A stretch of DNA of 64,000 nucleotides, from NCBI RefSeq assembly GCF_900101115.1, contig NZ_FNFU01000011.1:23401-87400 (forward strand), given 5' to 3'. The translations under genes and the position numbers were made by a program. Positions 15,510 through 24,245 of the stretch are shown one piece after another. Origin of the DNA: Cryobacterium psychrotolerans. GTDB lineage: Bacteria; Actinomycetota; Actinomycetes; Actinomycetales; Microbacteriaceae. A model generated the notes under the pieces. The model saw nothing but the letters and a program-made list of their open reading frames with translations. It made no database searches and had not been told where the DNA came from. Within the stretch, counting starts at the first letter, position 1. Every line of letters begins with the position of its first letter.

Positions 15510-16007
15510 ATGTCCGTATCAATAACGTTACCGTCTGCGGTGTTTGCGCCGCTCGTGAGCCCTTTCGAGAATTATCACGACGTCTTCTGGGAAGTGGAGG
15601 ACGAGCCCGATCCTGGCCTCACGTCGAAGACCCGCATGCTGGCGCTTCCCGCCGTGTCGCTGGCGACACTTCGCTATCGCGCTGCTCCGGCCGACTGCAT
15701 GCACCCGCAGACGCGGGGAACAGTCACCGAGGCGAGCATGAGGCTAGCGAAGTGGAAAGACAACAACGCCCGGCTGTCCGCGTGGGAAGTCGCTCGCAAC
15801 TTCCAAATGTTGTACTTCCGAGGCGCGCTGAGCCGAAGCACCCGCGTCCCGCTGCTCGGCCTCGACCTCATTCGCGCAACGGACGAGCTGGGCTGCGAAG
15901 GGCTGGAGTGGTACGTAGACGTGCCTCGCGAGGACGACCCGTTCCGCTTCCGGATCGTGCGTCTGAAGGACGCTCTGGAACGCTTCGCACCAACTGTCGA
16001 ACGTTGA
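15510..16007 (+). CDS. Unrecognised 165-residue protein of the element
   Basis: Start ATG 15,510 behind a near-perfect AGGAGG site. The protein is soluble, mixed alpha/beta and rich in aromatics (SPFENYHDVFWEVEDEPDPG, then a Cys/His pair in ADCMHPQ). The C-terminal part reads LGCEGLEWYVDVPREDDPFR. No known motif is found. The translation quality (good ribosome site, no rare codon runs) says it is a real gene. An 89-nt gap separates it from the gene before, with room for its own promoter. Confidence 0.65.
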   Translation: MSVSITLPSAVFAPLVSPFENYHDVFWEVEDEPDPGLTSKTRMLALPAVSLATLRYRAAPADCMHPQTRGTVTEASMRLAKWKDNNARLSAWEVARNFQMLYFRGALSRSTRVPLLGLDLIRATDELGCEGLEWYVDVPREDDPFRFRIVRLKDALERFAPTVER

Positions 16008-16394
16008 CCAACGACCTTACCGACGCTCCCCAGCGGCGACCGAGGCTGATCAAGTAAAGTAGTAATTGTGACCGGCGCAAGCCGCGATCAGCACGAGCAC
16101 CACCAGCACCAAAAGCAGTAAACCGCTGTCCGTTCGGGATCATCGATGAATGAAATCCGACGGCGAATAGCGGCCAGCCCTTCGATCCGTCGAAGGCAGT
16201 GAAGAAGCAGTCAAAGGGCCGAGGCTATCGGCTCCCGAGTGAACATCCACTCTCGGGAGACGCCTTCTAAGACCAAGCTGCGGACATCTGGCCGAGCAAC
16301 GGAATCCACTTTCGACAATTTGTCGGGTGGGCTCCAATTGTTCGGCATTCGTCGTTAATGGAGCCCACTCGGTGATTCATCCCGAGGAGTTCCG
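16008..16394. other. Gene-free stretch with two stem-loops upstream of xis-primase
   Basis: No credible gene in 387 nt. Two inverted repeats stand out. CTCCCGAGTG pairs with CACTCTCGGGAG (16,232-16,259, 2-nt bulge). GTGGGCTCCA pairs with TGGAGCCCAC (16,327-16,336 with 16,359-16,368, 22-nt loop). The second lies 27 nt before the xis start codon and could be a terminator of the upstream run or a control site for the xis-primase operon. Confidence 0.5.
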
Positions 16395-16607
16395 ATGTCC
16401 AAGACCAACCCCACACCCGTCCGCTGGTTCAACACAGCTGAAGCCGCCGCCTATCTCGGTATGAGCGAGCGCCAAGTCATACGCGCTCGTCAATCGCGCA
16501 AGCTGGGTTGCACCCGGCTGGGCGGCAACCTCGCGCGCCACACGCAGGAGCAGCTCGATGCTTACATCGACGCTTGCACCGTCGCGCCCACGACCGACGC
16601 GAAGTAG
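16395..16607 (+). CDS. Excisionase-like helix-turn-helix protein
   Basis: A 70-residue protein with GAGGAG eight bases before ATG 16,395. The sequence WFNTAEAAAYLGMSERQVIR is the winged-helix/MerR-type HTH_17 pattern found in Xis and AlpA-like proteins. The wing (KLGCTRLGGNLARHTQEQLD) and a short polar tail follow. Such proteins bend DNA at attachment sites to favour excision, or act as activators. Since the integrase is a tyrosine recombinase that would need a directionality factor, excisionase is the most likely job. AlpA-type regulation of the following primase gene, 6 nt downstream, is the alternative. Confidence 0.7.
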   Translation: MSKTNPTPVRWFNTAEAAAYLGMSERQVIRARQSRKLGCTRLGGNLARHTQEQLDAYIDACTVAPTTDAK

Positions 16608-16613
16608 ACCACC

Positions 16614-18716
16614 GTGGCACCAACTACTGGACTCAGACACTTGCTGGATCCCGACGTTACAGAGCGTCTCTTCGCGCGGTGGTTCGCTGGCGACGTGACT
16701 CCAGACGGAGAGCAGCGCGCCTTCTGCCCGCTGTGCGAGGAGCCGGGATCGAGCCGCTCGCCTTCAGCGTCCATCAACGCGATCGCGGGCAAGTGGAACT
16801 GTCTCAAAGGGAACCACGGCGGTGAAATTTACGACCTCGTGCAGAAGCTTCGCAAGGATGGCACTCTCGGAGGGCCAACACCGCAATCGACGCGAGTCCC
16901 TCCTCGACCACGCGACGCAAGTCCGAAGCTGCCGCCGAAGCTCCAAGACCAGGACAAGCCGCTTGTGGACTGGCCCGATCAGCTAGCGCTCTCGCCTAAG
17001 CGCCTCGTATACCTGACCGATCAACGTGGACTGACGCTCGAAACCCTGCACCGATTCCACATTGGACACGACGGTCAGCGCTACACAATTCCGATCCAGG
17101 TCGGACTGTCGGGTGGAGTTCGGAACGTTCGGCGCTACCTCCCGGGCGCACCTAAGTACAAGATGCTGAACACTCCAGAGCATGGAACCAACATGCTCGC
17201 CTTCGGCGGGACCCTCAGCGGCAACTCACTTCCAGTGATCGTTGCGGAGGGTGAGTGGGATGCACTTCTGACGACTCAGGAGATGGCCGGCAGTGCCGTT
17301 GCCATCACCGGCACTGGTGGTGCGTCCAATGTCCCTCGGGAGCTGGCGCCGGTGGCGAACCGCGAACTCTTCATCGCATACGACTGCGACGACACGGGCA
17401 AATCTGGTGCTCTGAAATTCGCTGCGGCTGCGCGCAAGGTGGGGGCAACGGCCTACATAATCGACCTGACACGGCTAGGACTGCCCGCAGACAGCGGCGA
17501 AGACCTCGGGGACTTCTTCCGCAAGCGCGGCGGCACCCCGGCGAAGCTGCTCGCCGAGATGGAGCGTCTTCGCCTCTCTGGTGAGGGCGCAACCAAGGAT
17601 GACGTTCTCGCAGCCATCGAAGCGTTGTTCATGACTGAAGACGACGCCCGAACGACGCTCATCGAGGACGTGCGGTCAGATGACGACATTCTCGCCATGC
17701 AGCCCGCGCGGTTCGTCATCGATGGCTGGTTGCCGGTGGGGTTCTTCTCGGACTTCTTCGGCGAGCCGGGCTCTCGCAAGACCTTCGCGATTCTGGACAT
17801 GCTGCGACACATCAGGGCAGGTAAGGCGTGGCACGGGCACGAGGTGGTTCGCGGAGCAACACTGCTGTTCGAGGGTGAGGGTCTGGAGCAGTTGCAGAGC
17901 CGCATCGTCGCGTGGGACGAGTACCACGCCAACCCCGAGTTGTCGCCGGGTGGATCGGTGTCCACGCCTATCGATATGACGACGCCTCACGGAGTGGCGA
18001 GGGTTGTCCGCACCGTGCGCGACTTCGAGCGGCAGTACGGCGAGCGTGTGGTGGTTGTGGCCTTCGACCCGCTCGTGGAATACATGAACGGCGAGGAGAA
18101 CGGCGAGGGGATGGAACTCGTCACGCGCGGCCTGCGAGCGCTCGCCCGGTATCTCGATATCGCGGTGGTCGTCGGTGCACACACGAACGCAGCAGGGGAG
18201 CGGGCGCGCGGTGGCGACCAGTTGCGCATGCGTTCGGGAGCACACGTGCGCGTCGAGACCTTGAAGGGCGACCGCGTCGGGCTCGTGCAAGAGAAGCAGA
18301 AGAACGGGCAGCGGCTCGCGTTACAGCTCCTGCCCAACACAGTGGGGTCGTCGCTCGTCCTGTCTCGGCTCGCAAGTCTCACCGCAGGCGAGTACTACGC
18401 CGACAAGTCCAACGCGGACTATCAAGAACGCGCGACCAACAAGATGCAGCTCTCGCAGACCTCCGCCGTCGTGAAGCATTCCCAGGCTGACCGCATGCTG
18501 CTGGATCACGTACGAGACAATCCGGGCGTCGGCAAGGGCAAGCTCGTCAACGCCTGCCAAGGCAAGGGCGTCGGCAAGCCTGTACTCGAAAGCCGCGTAG
18601 ATGCTCTGGAGGCTGACGGTGTGCTCCGCGTTGAGCGAGAGGGCGCAGCTCGGAACGCCGCCTCGCACTACTTCCTGGTCCAGCCCGCAGCGGCTGCGTC
18701 TGAAGAGGAGAGCTGA
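16614..18716 (+). CDS. Primase/helicase-like replication protein
   Basis: A 700-residue protein from GTG 16,614. In order: a zinc-binding region with Cys38/Cys41 and Cys63/His68 (CPLCEEPG and WNCLKGNHGG, as in CHC2-type primases); a TOPRIM fold with the Glu in VIVAEGEWDALL (Glu212) and the DxD of IAYDCDDTGKSG (Asp257/259); a RecA-like ATPase with Walker A GEPGSRKT (383-390) and Walker B VVVVAFDPLVEY (Asp485); and a C-terminal winged-helix-like domain (PGVGKGKLVNACQGKGVGKP). It should prime and unwind the element's own DNA at its origin. It lies between xis and the iteron cluster, like Pri-Rep in satellites. No polymerase domain is visible. Confidence 0.85.
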   Translation: MAPTTGLRHLLDPDVTERLFARWFAGDVTPDGEQRAFCPLCEEPGSSRSPSASINAIAGKWNCLKGNHGGEIYDLVQKLRKDGTLGGPTPQSTRVPPRPRDASPKLPPKLQDQDKPLVDWPDQLALSPKRLVYLTDQRGLTLETLHRFHIGHDGQRYTIPIQVGLSGGVRNVRRYLPGAPKYKMLNTPEHGTNMLAFGGTLSGNSLPVIVAEGEWDALLTTQEMAGSAVAITGTGGASNVPRELAPVANRELFIAYDCDDTGKSGALKFAAAARKVGATAYIIDLTRLGLPADSGEDLGDFFRKRGGTPAKLLAEMERLRLSGEGATKDDVLAAIEALFMTEDDARTTLIEDVRSDDDILAMQPARFVIDGWLPVGFFSDFFGEPGSRKTFAILDMLRHIRAGKAWHGHEVVRGATLLFEGEGLEQLQSRIVAWDEYHANPELSPGGSVSTPIDMTTPHGVARVVRTVRDFERQYGERVVVVAFDPLVEYMNGEENGEGMELVTRGLRALARYLDIAVVVGAHTNAAGERARGGDQLRMRSGAHVRVETLKGDRVGLVQEKQKNGQRLALQLLPNTVGSSLVLSRLASLTAGEYYADKSNADYQERATNKMQLSQTSAVVKHSQADRMLLDHVRDNPGVGKGKLVNACQGKGVGKPVLESRVDALEADGVLRVEREGAARNAASHYFLVQPAAAASEEES

Positions 18717-18717
18717 C

Positions 18718-19062
18718 ATGGGCCGACCCATCGACGGCGGCGATGCCTATGAGAATGCCATCCTCCGCCCGGAGCGCAACGTCGCTCCGCGTCTACAAGC
18801 GGGTTGGGCTGCGCTCGCCGCATTGCTGAGCGACGGCCTGGAGCACACACGGGAGGAGTGCTACGACGCGATCCTCGATACCGGCCTCGCAGAGAAGACG
18901 GCCACCAACCTGATCCGCATGGCTACTCGGCTCGAAGTCGTCGTTCCTCGCCGTGCACGGGTGGAGCGGGGAGTGGTGAACGGACGGGTGCTTGCAGTGA
19001 GCCTGTATGTGGGATTTCGGCTCGCAGAAACGGTGCTTCCGGCGGTGACCCGTGACCCGTGA
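18718..19062 (+). CDS. Unrecognised 114-residue protein after the primase
   Basis: ATG 18,718 starts one base after the primase stop, with GAGGAG upstream, so translation is coupled. The protein has a helical middle (LQAGWAALAALLSDGLEHTR, then LAEKTATNLIRMATRLEVVV) resembling a small winged helix, and a basic segment PRRARVERG. The last residues (VTRDP) are encoded by the first units of the iteron array, so the array overlaps the 3' end of this gene. Possibly the origin-binding or replication accessory partner of the primase; this is inference from position. Confidence 0.65.
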   Translation: MGRPIDGGDAYENAILRPERNVAPRLQAGWAALAALLSDGLEHTREECYDAILDTGLAEKTATNLIRMATRLEVVVPRRARVERGVVNGRVLAVSLYVGFRLAETVLPAVTRDP

Positions 19063-19215
19063 CCCGTGACCCCGGAGAGCGGGTCATCGTGACCCGGTGT
19101 AGTGACCCGCGATACCCGTTTACGGGGGTCGCACGGGTCACACACGGGACATGACCCAGTGACAACACAGATACCTCAACAGATAAGAAATGAAAACTAC
19201 AAGAGAAAGGCTGCA
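19045..19215. other. Candidate replication origin: GTGACCC iterons with AT-rich flank
   Basis: Four head-to-tail GTGACCC units (19,045-19,072) are followed by further copies in both directions: GGGTCA at 19,081, GTGACCC at 19,089 and 19,102, GGGTCAC at 19,135, ATGACCC at 19,151. That is about nine half-sites in 115 nt. Directly after them lies the most AT-rich short stretch of the neighbourhood (about 19,161-19,212). Iterons beside an AT-rich segment just 3' of a primase gene is the known layout of SaPI/PICI origins. The array could instead be an operator for the next operon. Confidence 0.6.
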
Positions 19216-19219
19216 ACCC

Positions 19220-19930
19220 ATGTCGAAGAGAGAAATTGATCCTTTCGGCGGACGCCCCCTTTGTGGAGCGCCGACGAAGAACGGTTGGATGTGCAGGAAG
19301 CATGCATTGCCCAACATGACGCGCTGTGCCAGCCACGGTGGGAACATCCCTGCTGTCGTCGCTGCCGCACACACCCGGGGGCTGATGGCTGCCGACCGAT
19401 TCATGGCGAAGCTGCACGAGATTGCCTTCGATGACAGCAAGCCGCCCGCCGTGCAGCTTGAGGCGATCAAGCAAGGGCTCGTTCATGCAGGCTTCACAGG
19501 CAAGCAGGTAGTCGAGCTGACCGTATCCAAAGAGAAGACTTACGAGGACGTGCTGGAAGGCGTGCTCGTGGACGTTGCTGAGGACATCGACGAAGACCCC
19601 AACGTGATCGACGCGCAGGTCGTGGAGGATTCCGAGGCGCACGAGCAGGACCGGGACCGCCGCGTCGCAGAGGTTGCAGAGCGAGAGGACGTGGCCCCCA
19701 AGCGCAAGCGGCCTTCCGTCAGCAACGAGGAGCGCGCAGTCCAGGAGCGGGACCTGTTCGAGCAGGCTCCGCCCGAACCCGAGACCCGAGCGTCCCGGCT
19801 CACCCGCGAGCAGTACCTCTTGGCGCGGGAGCGCGGGGCCAACTTCTCCAGCCGGGGTCTGGGCAGGCGCGCCGACGCAGCCGAGGGCGGACGTCGCACC
19901 CCGCGCAATTCTGAGGCGGACTTCCGCTGA
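19220..19930 (+). CDS. HGG zinc-motif protein, possible terminase small subunit
   Basis: A 236-residue protein starting at ATG 19,220. The N-terminus has the pattern LCGAPTKNGWMCRKHALPN then RCASHGG: Cys-x(8)-Cys ... Cys-x2-His-Gly-Gly, a small zinc motif common at the N-terminus of actinophage terminase small subunits and related phage proteins. A helical part follows (AVQLEAIKQGLVHAGFTGKQ), then an acidic linker and a basic, Arg-rich C-terminal third. If it is a TerS, the element could redirect a helper phage's packaging motor to its own DNA. The assignment is weak without a profile search; a general DNA-binding role is possible. Confidence 0.5.
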   Translation: MSKREIDPFGGRPLCGAPTKNGWMCRKHALPNMTRCASHGGNIPAVVAAAHTRGLMAADRFMAKLHEIAFDDSKPPAVQLEAIKQGLVHAGFTGKQVVELTVSKEKTYEDVLEGVLVDVAEDIDEDPNVIDAQVVEDSEAHEQDRDRRVAEVAEREDVAPKRKRPSVSNEERAVQERDLFEQAPPEPETRASRLTREQYLLARERGANFSSRGLGRRADAAEGGRRTPRNSEADFR

Positions 19931-20124
19931 TGGACGAGCGCGCTCGCCAGATCCGTGACGCGCAGGTCTGGGGCGTCGCGGTAGCGAACGTGCTCATCCA
20001 GGCGGAGGACATGGACCTCTGGCTAGAAGCCCACAATCTCGCCCTGAGAGCAGTAAGCGCAGCTCGGATCAAGGGCACATCAGGCCCGGAGCCACACGAG
20101 GATGGCCCGGGCCACACGAACTAG
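19930..20124 (+). CDS. Unrecognised 64-residue protein
   Basis: The ATG at 19,930 overlaps the previous stop (TGATG), so it is translated by coupling. The chain is one long amphipathic helix (DERARQIRDAQVWGVAVANV, LEAHNLALRAVSAARIKG) and a Gly/His/Pro tail. Its tight link to the HGG protein suggests a shared role, but no family is recognised. Confidence 0.55.
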   Translation: MDERARQIRDAQVWGVAVANVLIQAEDMDLWLEAHNLALRAVSAARIKGTSGPEPHEDGPGHTN

Positions 20125-20273
20125 GCGTTCCGTGAGACCGGTATGAGCCGACCGATTATCTGCCACCAAATGGCCAGCAAGATAGTTGTTGCCTTAGGCA
20201 GCAGAAGCAGGTTTAACTTCCCTCCGAGCGGTGACGAGGATCACCGCTCCGAAACCACCAAGGAGAAACCATC

Positions 20274-20678
20274 ATGTCGAACACCAAGCAGACCCCGGCT
20301 CTCGCCAACTACGCAGCCAAGGAAGTAACCCCGGTCATCGCCGCCTACGCCGCGTGGCTGGAGGAGCAGACCGGCTACAAGGTGGACCCGCTGTCCGTCT
20401 ACCTCAGCTCGGCCCTGCGCGGCACGTTCCAGAAGTCCGAGGGGAACCAGGCACGCATCGCGACCCGAGCCGCCGAGCTTGAAGCGGAGGTCAAGGCCAA
20501 GGCTGCACGCAGGCTCGCCGCCGCCGAGGCTGCCTACGCCAAGGCCACCGCTCCCAAGCCGGAACCCAAGGCGAAGGCCGTTCCCACGGAGACTCCCGTT
20601 CGTGCCACAGCCGCCAAGCCTGCCACGCGCAAGGCCACTCCGGCCAAGACCACGACCGCCCAGGCGGCGCAGGCATGA
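20274..20678 (+). CDS. Lys/Ala-rich protein with structured N-terminus
   Basis: A 134-residue protein with AAGGAG seven to nine bases before ATG 20,274. Residues 1-60 look folded (NYAAKEVTPVIAAYAAWLEE, YKVDPLSVYLSSALRGTFQ). The rest is low-complexity Ala/Lys/Pro/Thr (KAVPTETPVRATAAKPATRK), like the tails of histone-like or nucleoid proteins. It probably binds DNA. The run of genes from here to the integrase is tightly packed with 1-4 nt overlaps. Confidence 0.6.
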   Translation: MSNTKQTPALANYAAKEVTPVIAAYAAWLEEQTGYKVDPLSVYLSSALRGTFQKSEGNQARIATRAAELEAEVKAKAARRLAAAEAAYAKATAPKPEPKAKAVPTETPVRATAAKPATRKATPAKTTTAQAAQA

Positions 20679-20929
20679 CGGCCCTACGTCCCGGCGCGTT
20701 CGTCCGCCTCGTCAGCACCACAGACCCACACACGCGGATCGTCCCGGGCGAGGCAGGCGCAGTCGAGCACATAGACGACGCGGGCACCGTGCACGTGCGG
20801 TGGGAGGACGGCTCGACGCTCGGCCTCGTCCCGGGCGAGGACGTGTGGGAGGTGGTGCACGAGCGCTGGTGGAACGCGCCGTTCGTTCAGACCTATCCCG
20901 CACCCGACGCCAAGGAGGACGACCGATGA
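20675..20929 (+). CDS. DUF4314 protein
   Basis: An 84-residue protein that starts inside the previous stop (ATGA). The segment GAFVRLVSTTDPHTRIVPGE, then GTVHVRWEDGSTLGLVPGED, is the pattern of DUF4314, a small SH3-like barrel found on actinobacterial plasmids, phages and integrative elements. Molecular role unknown. The last about 20 residues are extra. Its presence supports a mobile-element origin of the region. Confidence 0.7.
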   Translation: MTALRPGAFVRLVSTTDPHTRIVPGEAGAVEHIDDAGTVHVRWEDGSTLGLVPGEDVWEVVHERWWNAPFVQTYPAPDAKEDDR

Positions 20930-21216
20930 ACCTCCTCGGCTACTGGCAGGCCTACGCCGCCACGCTAACCCGCATCCGCACCGAGAAGCCGGACACATTC
21001 GTTGCGTTGAAGGCGATCCTCGACACATTCGAGCCGCCGAGCAGCGGTGATGCATTCTTCGGGGACGGTGCAGACGACACCCTCGCAGACGCGCTGCACG
21101 ACGCGGGGTGGCGCATCGAGTTCGGCGAGGCCACATATCTGTACTACGCGCACCACGACACCACCGGAGCCCGACTCACGTATGTCGAAGGCGACCTGTT
21201 CGAAGGGATTCACTAA
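20926..21216 (+). CDS. Unrecognised 96-residue protein
   Basis: It starts in an ATGA overlap with the DUF4314 gene and ends in a one-base overlap with the serine recombinase start, so it is one transcript with both. The sequence is acidic with many aromatics (MNLLGYWQAYAATLTRIRTE, WRIEFGEATYLYYAHHDTTG). A small alpha/beta fold is likely; no family recognised. Small acidic proteins near recombinases can be anti-restriction or DNA-mimic factors, but nothing here shows that. Confidence 0.6.
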   Translation: MNLLGYWQAYAATLTRIRTEKPDTFVALKAILDTFEPPSSGDAFFGDGADDTLADALHDAGWRIEFGEATYLYYAHHDTTGARLTYVEGDLFEGIH

Positions 21217-21881
21217 TGACCAAGCGCATGCTCGGCTATCTGCGCATCAGCCGCGCCGACAGGAGCCGCGATACTTCCCTCGGCATCGAGGCGCAGCGTG
21301 AAGCGATCCTATCGACGGCGACCGTCAAGGGTTGGGAGATCGTCGGGTGGTACGTGGACGACGGCGTATCCGGCAAGGACACCGACCGTCCTGGCCTGCA
21401 GGCCGCGCTCGCCGTGTTGCGCAGCCGGAAGCGGTGCGACGCTTCCGGCCTCGTCGCAGCAAAGCTCGACCGCCTGTCTCGGTCTGTCATCGACTTCAGT
21501 GACCTTCTCGCGACCTCACACCGGCAGCGTTGGGCCATCGCCGTGCTGGACTTCGATCTCGACACCGGCAACGCAACGGGCCGCTTCATCGCCGGGGTGC
21601 TGATGCAGGTGGCGCAGTTCGAGCGCGAACTGATCGGCGAGCGCACGTCAGCGGCCTTGGCAGCGCTGAAGGCTGAGGGTGTCCAACTCGGCAAGCCCTC
21701 CCAGGTCACGCCCGAGGTGCAAGCCGCCATCTTGCAGCACCACGCGGCAGGGCTGAGCCTTTCCGCCATCGCCCGGCAGCTCAACATCGAAGGCGTGCCC
21801 ACGCAGAGCGGTGTCGGCCAATGGTCACACACCGTCGTGGGCGGCGTCGTCCGTCGTTCTGCGGAGAAGGTTGCAGCATGA
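21216..21881 (+). CDS. Small serine recombinase (resolvase/invertase type)
   Basis: A 221-residue serine recombinase. N-terminal catalytic domain: LGYLRISRADRSRD with the nucleophilic Ser, SLGIEAQREAI, DDGVSGKDTDRPGLQAALA and LDRLSRSVIDFSDL with the two catalytic Arg. The E helix is FIAGVLMQVAQFERELIGER. The C-terminal HTH follows (SLSAIARQLNIEGVPTQSGV). The size is that of small resolvases and invertases, not of large serine integrases. It is odd beside a complete tyrosine integrase. It may resolve multimers made during replication, invert a segment, or be the remnant of another element. All catalytic motifs look intact. Confidence 0.85.
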   Translation: MTKRMLGYLRISRADRSRDTSLGIEAQREAILSTATVKGWEIVGWYVDDGVSGKDTDRPGLQAALAVLRSRKRCDASGLVAAKLDRLSRSVIDFSDLLATSHRQRWAIAVLDFDLDTGNATGRFIAGVLMQVAQFERELIGERTSAALAALKAEGVQLGKPSQVTPEVQAAILQHHAAGLSLSAIARQLNIEGVPTQSGVGQWSHTVVGGVVRRSAEKVAA

Positions 21882-22162
21882 GCGCCGAGCTGCACCCGCA
21901 CACCGCTCGTCAGACCCTCGGCACGGCATACAACCTGCGACCTTCCACGGTAGGCGTGCGCGCTGGTGACCTACGGCCCGGCCATGTGGTCGTGGAGTCC
22001 GACGATCATCCTGCCGTGATCGTCCGCATTACGTTGCTCCGCAGCGGCTGCGTCCGGATCTACGCCCGGTATATCTGGTCCGCAGCCACCGAGCCGGACT
22101 GGGAACTCGGCTACTTCCACCCTGACACCCGAATTCCTACAGCCGAGGACGGCGAATACTGA
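21878..22162 (+). CDS. Unrecognised 94-residue protein between the two recombinases
   Basis: It starts at ATG 21,878 overlapping the resolvase stop and ends overlapping the integrase start, so all three are translationally coupled. After a polar N-terminus, GVRAGDLRPGHVVVESDDHP then RITLLRSGCVRIYARYIW suggests a small beta-barrel. No known family. Its fixed place between the recombinases suggests an accessory factor for recombination, which is inference. Confidence 0.6.
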   Translation: MSAELHPHTARQTLGTAYNLRPSTVGVRAGDLRPGHVVVESDDHPAVIVRITLLRSGCVRIYARYIWSAATEPDWELGYFHPDTRIPTAEDGEY

Positions 22163-23307
22163 TGGCACACGTACGCGAAGTGCAACGAAAGAAGGCACCA
22201 AACGGCATCGCATTCGAGGTGCACTGGCGTGAGGGCGATAGGAAGATGCAGCGCACTTACTCCGTGAAGCGAGAGGCCGAGCGCTTCGCCCTGAAGGTGG
22301 AGGACACGAAGGCCTCGGGCGACATCACGGCTCCGCTCGCTAAAAACTTCAAGACATTCCGCGAGGTTGCAGCAGACTCCTTCGAGGCGAGCCGTTCGCG
22401 GCTGAAAGCTGGGACGCTCGTGCAGTACGAGAATCTGTTCGACAAGAAGATCCTCCCGCGCTTCGGAGCACGGCGTATCTCGACCATCACCGGGCAGGAT
22501 GTGGAGCGTTGGGTCGCAGACCTCACGCGGGACGGCCTCGCGCCGAACACGGTGCACAACCACTACGTCCTGCTGAATAAGGTGTTCCGCTACGCCATGC
22601 GGCACCGGCTCATCTCGTTCAACCCTTGCGACGGAGTCGAGCTTCCCAAGAACGTCCCGAGCGCGGACTTCGCCCCGGTGTTCCTGACCGCGAAACAGGC
22701 CGACGCGCTCGCTGCACAGTTGGAGGACTACGCCCCGCTCGACACGTTGATTCGGTTTGCCGCGTACACCGGCCTGCGCGCCGCAGAGATTACGGGGTTG
22801 CGCGTGCGTGACGTGAACTTCACGGCTGGGCACGTCGAGGTTCGTCAGACCGTGAAGCGCTTGGGAGGGGAGTGGACCGTCGGCACTCCGAAGTCCAAGC
22901 GTTCAACGCGCAACGTTCCCCTGTTGAACCGCGAACTCATCGCAGCCTTGAAGCTGCACCTGCTCCGTCATCCGAATTCCGGCGACCCCGACGCGCTGTT
23001 CTGGCCGGGCCGCTCCAACGGCTCGCGACGCCTGGACTGGACGCGACCCGTCGACCTCGGGGGAGTGCTGAAGTATTACATGCGCCCCGCAGCCGAACGG
23101 GCAGACATCCCGAAGAGCATCCGCTTCCACGATTTGCGCCACACTTGCGCATCCCTGATGTTCGCAGCCGGGTTCAAGCCCTACGAGGTCAGCCGCTGGA
23201 TGGGGCACGCGTCGGTCGCCACGACGGACGGCATCTATGCCCATCTGTACCCGAGCGACTACAACGAGCAGATCGCCCGGTTCGAGGCGTTCGTCGCAGA
23301 GGGCTGA
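22162..23307 (+). CDS. int: Tyrosine site-specific integrase
   Basis: A 381-residue integrase of the phage/AICE type. Residues 1-60 are the arm-binding domain (KAPNGIAFEVHWREGDRKMQ). About 62-165 is the SAM-like core-binding domain (TFREVAADSFEASRSRL). From about 170 is the catalytic domain with Arg206 (YTGLRAAEI), Lys in VGTPKSKRSTR, His323/Arg326 (FHDLRHT), His349 (WMGHAS) and Tyr359 (DGIYAHLY). All six catalytic positions are present, so it should be active. It joins the element's site to the 3' end of tRNA-Gly; the attachment repeat is 866 nt downstream, with only the lipoprotein gene between. It is last in an overlapping operon, which ties its expression to the genes before it. Confidence 0.93.
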   Translation: MAHVREVQRKKAPNGIAFEVHWREGDRKMQRTYSVKREAERFALKVEDTKASGDITAPLAKNFKTFREVAADSFEASRSRLKAGTLVQYENLFDKKILPRFGARRISTITGQDVERWVADLTRDGLAPNTVHNHYVLLNKVFRYAMRHRLISFNPCDGVELPKNVPSADFAPVFLTAKQADALAAQLEDYAPLDTLIRFAAYTGLRAAEITGLRVRDVNFTAGHVEVRQTVKRLGGEWTVGTPKSKRSTRNVPLLNRELIAALKLHLLRHPNSGDPDALFWPGRSNGSRRLDWTRPVDLGGVLKYYMRPAAERADIPKSIRFHDLRHTCASLMFAAGFKPYEVSRWMGHASVATTDGIYAHLYPSDYNEQIARFEAFVAEG

Positions 23308-23324
23308 ACCAGCTGCTGGTCGAG

Positions 23325-24080
<756 letters not shown>

Positions 24081-24172
24081 TTATCGCGTGTCGGCAGGAG
24101 ATGCGCCGGGTTTTGGACGGGATTTCCGATTCGGGCGGAGGGGCGATGCCCTCGCGATCCTTGCGGTTACTG

Positions 24173-24217
24173 GGAGGGGATGACGGGAATCGAACCCGCG
24201 CCATCAGTTTGGAAAAC
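24173..24217. repeat. Right attachment repeat inside tRNA-Gly
   Basis: Identical to 13,460-13,504 over 45 bases and lying within the 3' half of the intact tRNA-Gly gene. Integration has therefore rebuilt a complete tRNA, as is usual for tyrosine integrases that use tRNA 3' ends. Confidence 0.92.
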
Positions 24218-24245
24218 TGAGGCTCTACCATTGAGCTACATCCCC
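24175..24245 (-). tRNA. tRNA-Gly(UCC)
   Basis: 71 nt on the minus strand. Acceptor stem GGGGATG with CATCCCC, D arm GCTC/GAGC, anticodon stem TCAGT/ACTGA with loop TTTCCAA (anticodon TCC), T arm with TTCGATT loop. CCA is not encoded. Its 3' half is the integration site of the element to the left. Confidence 0.95.
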
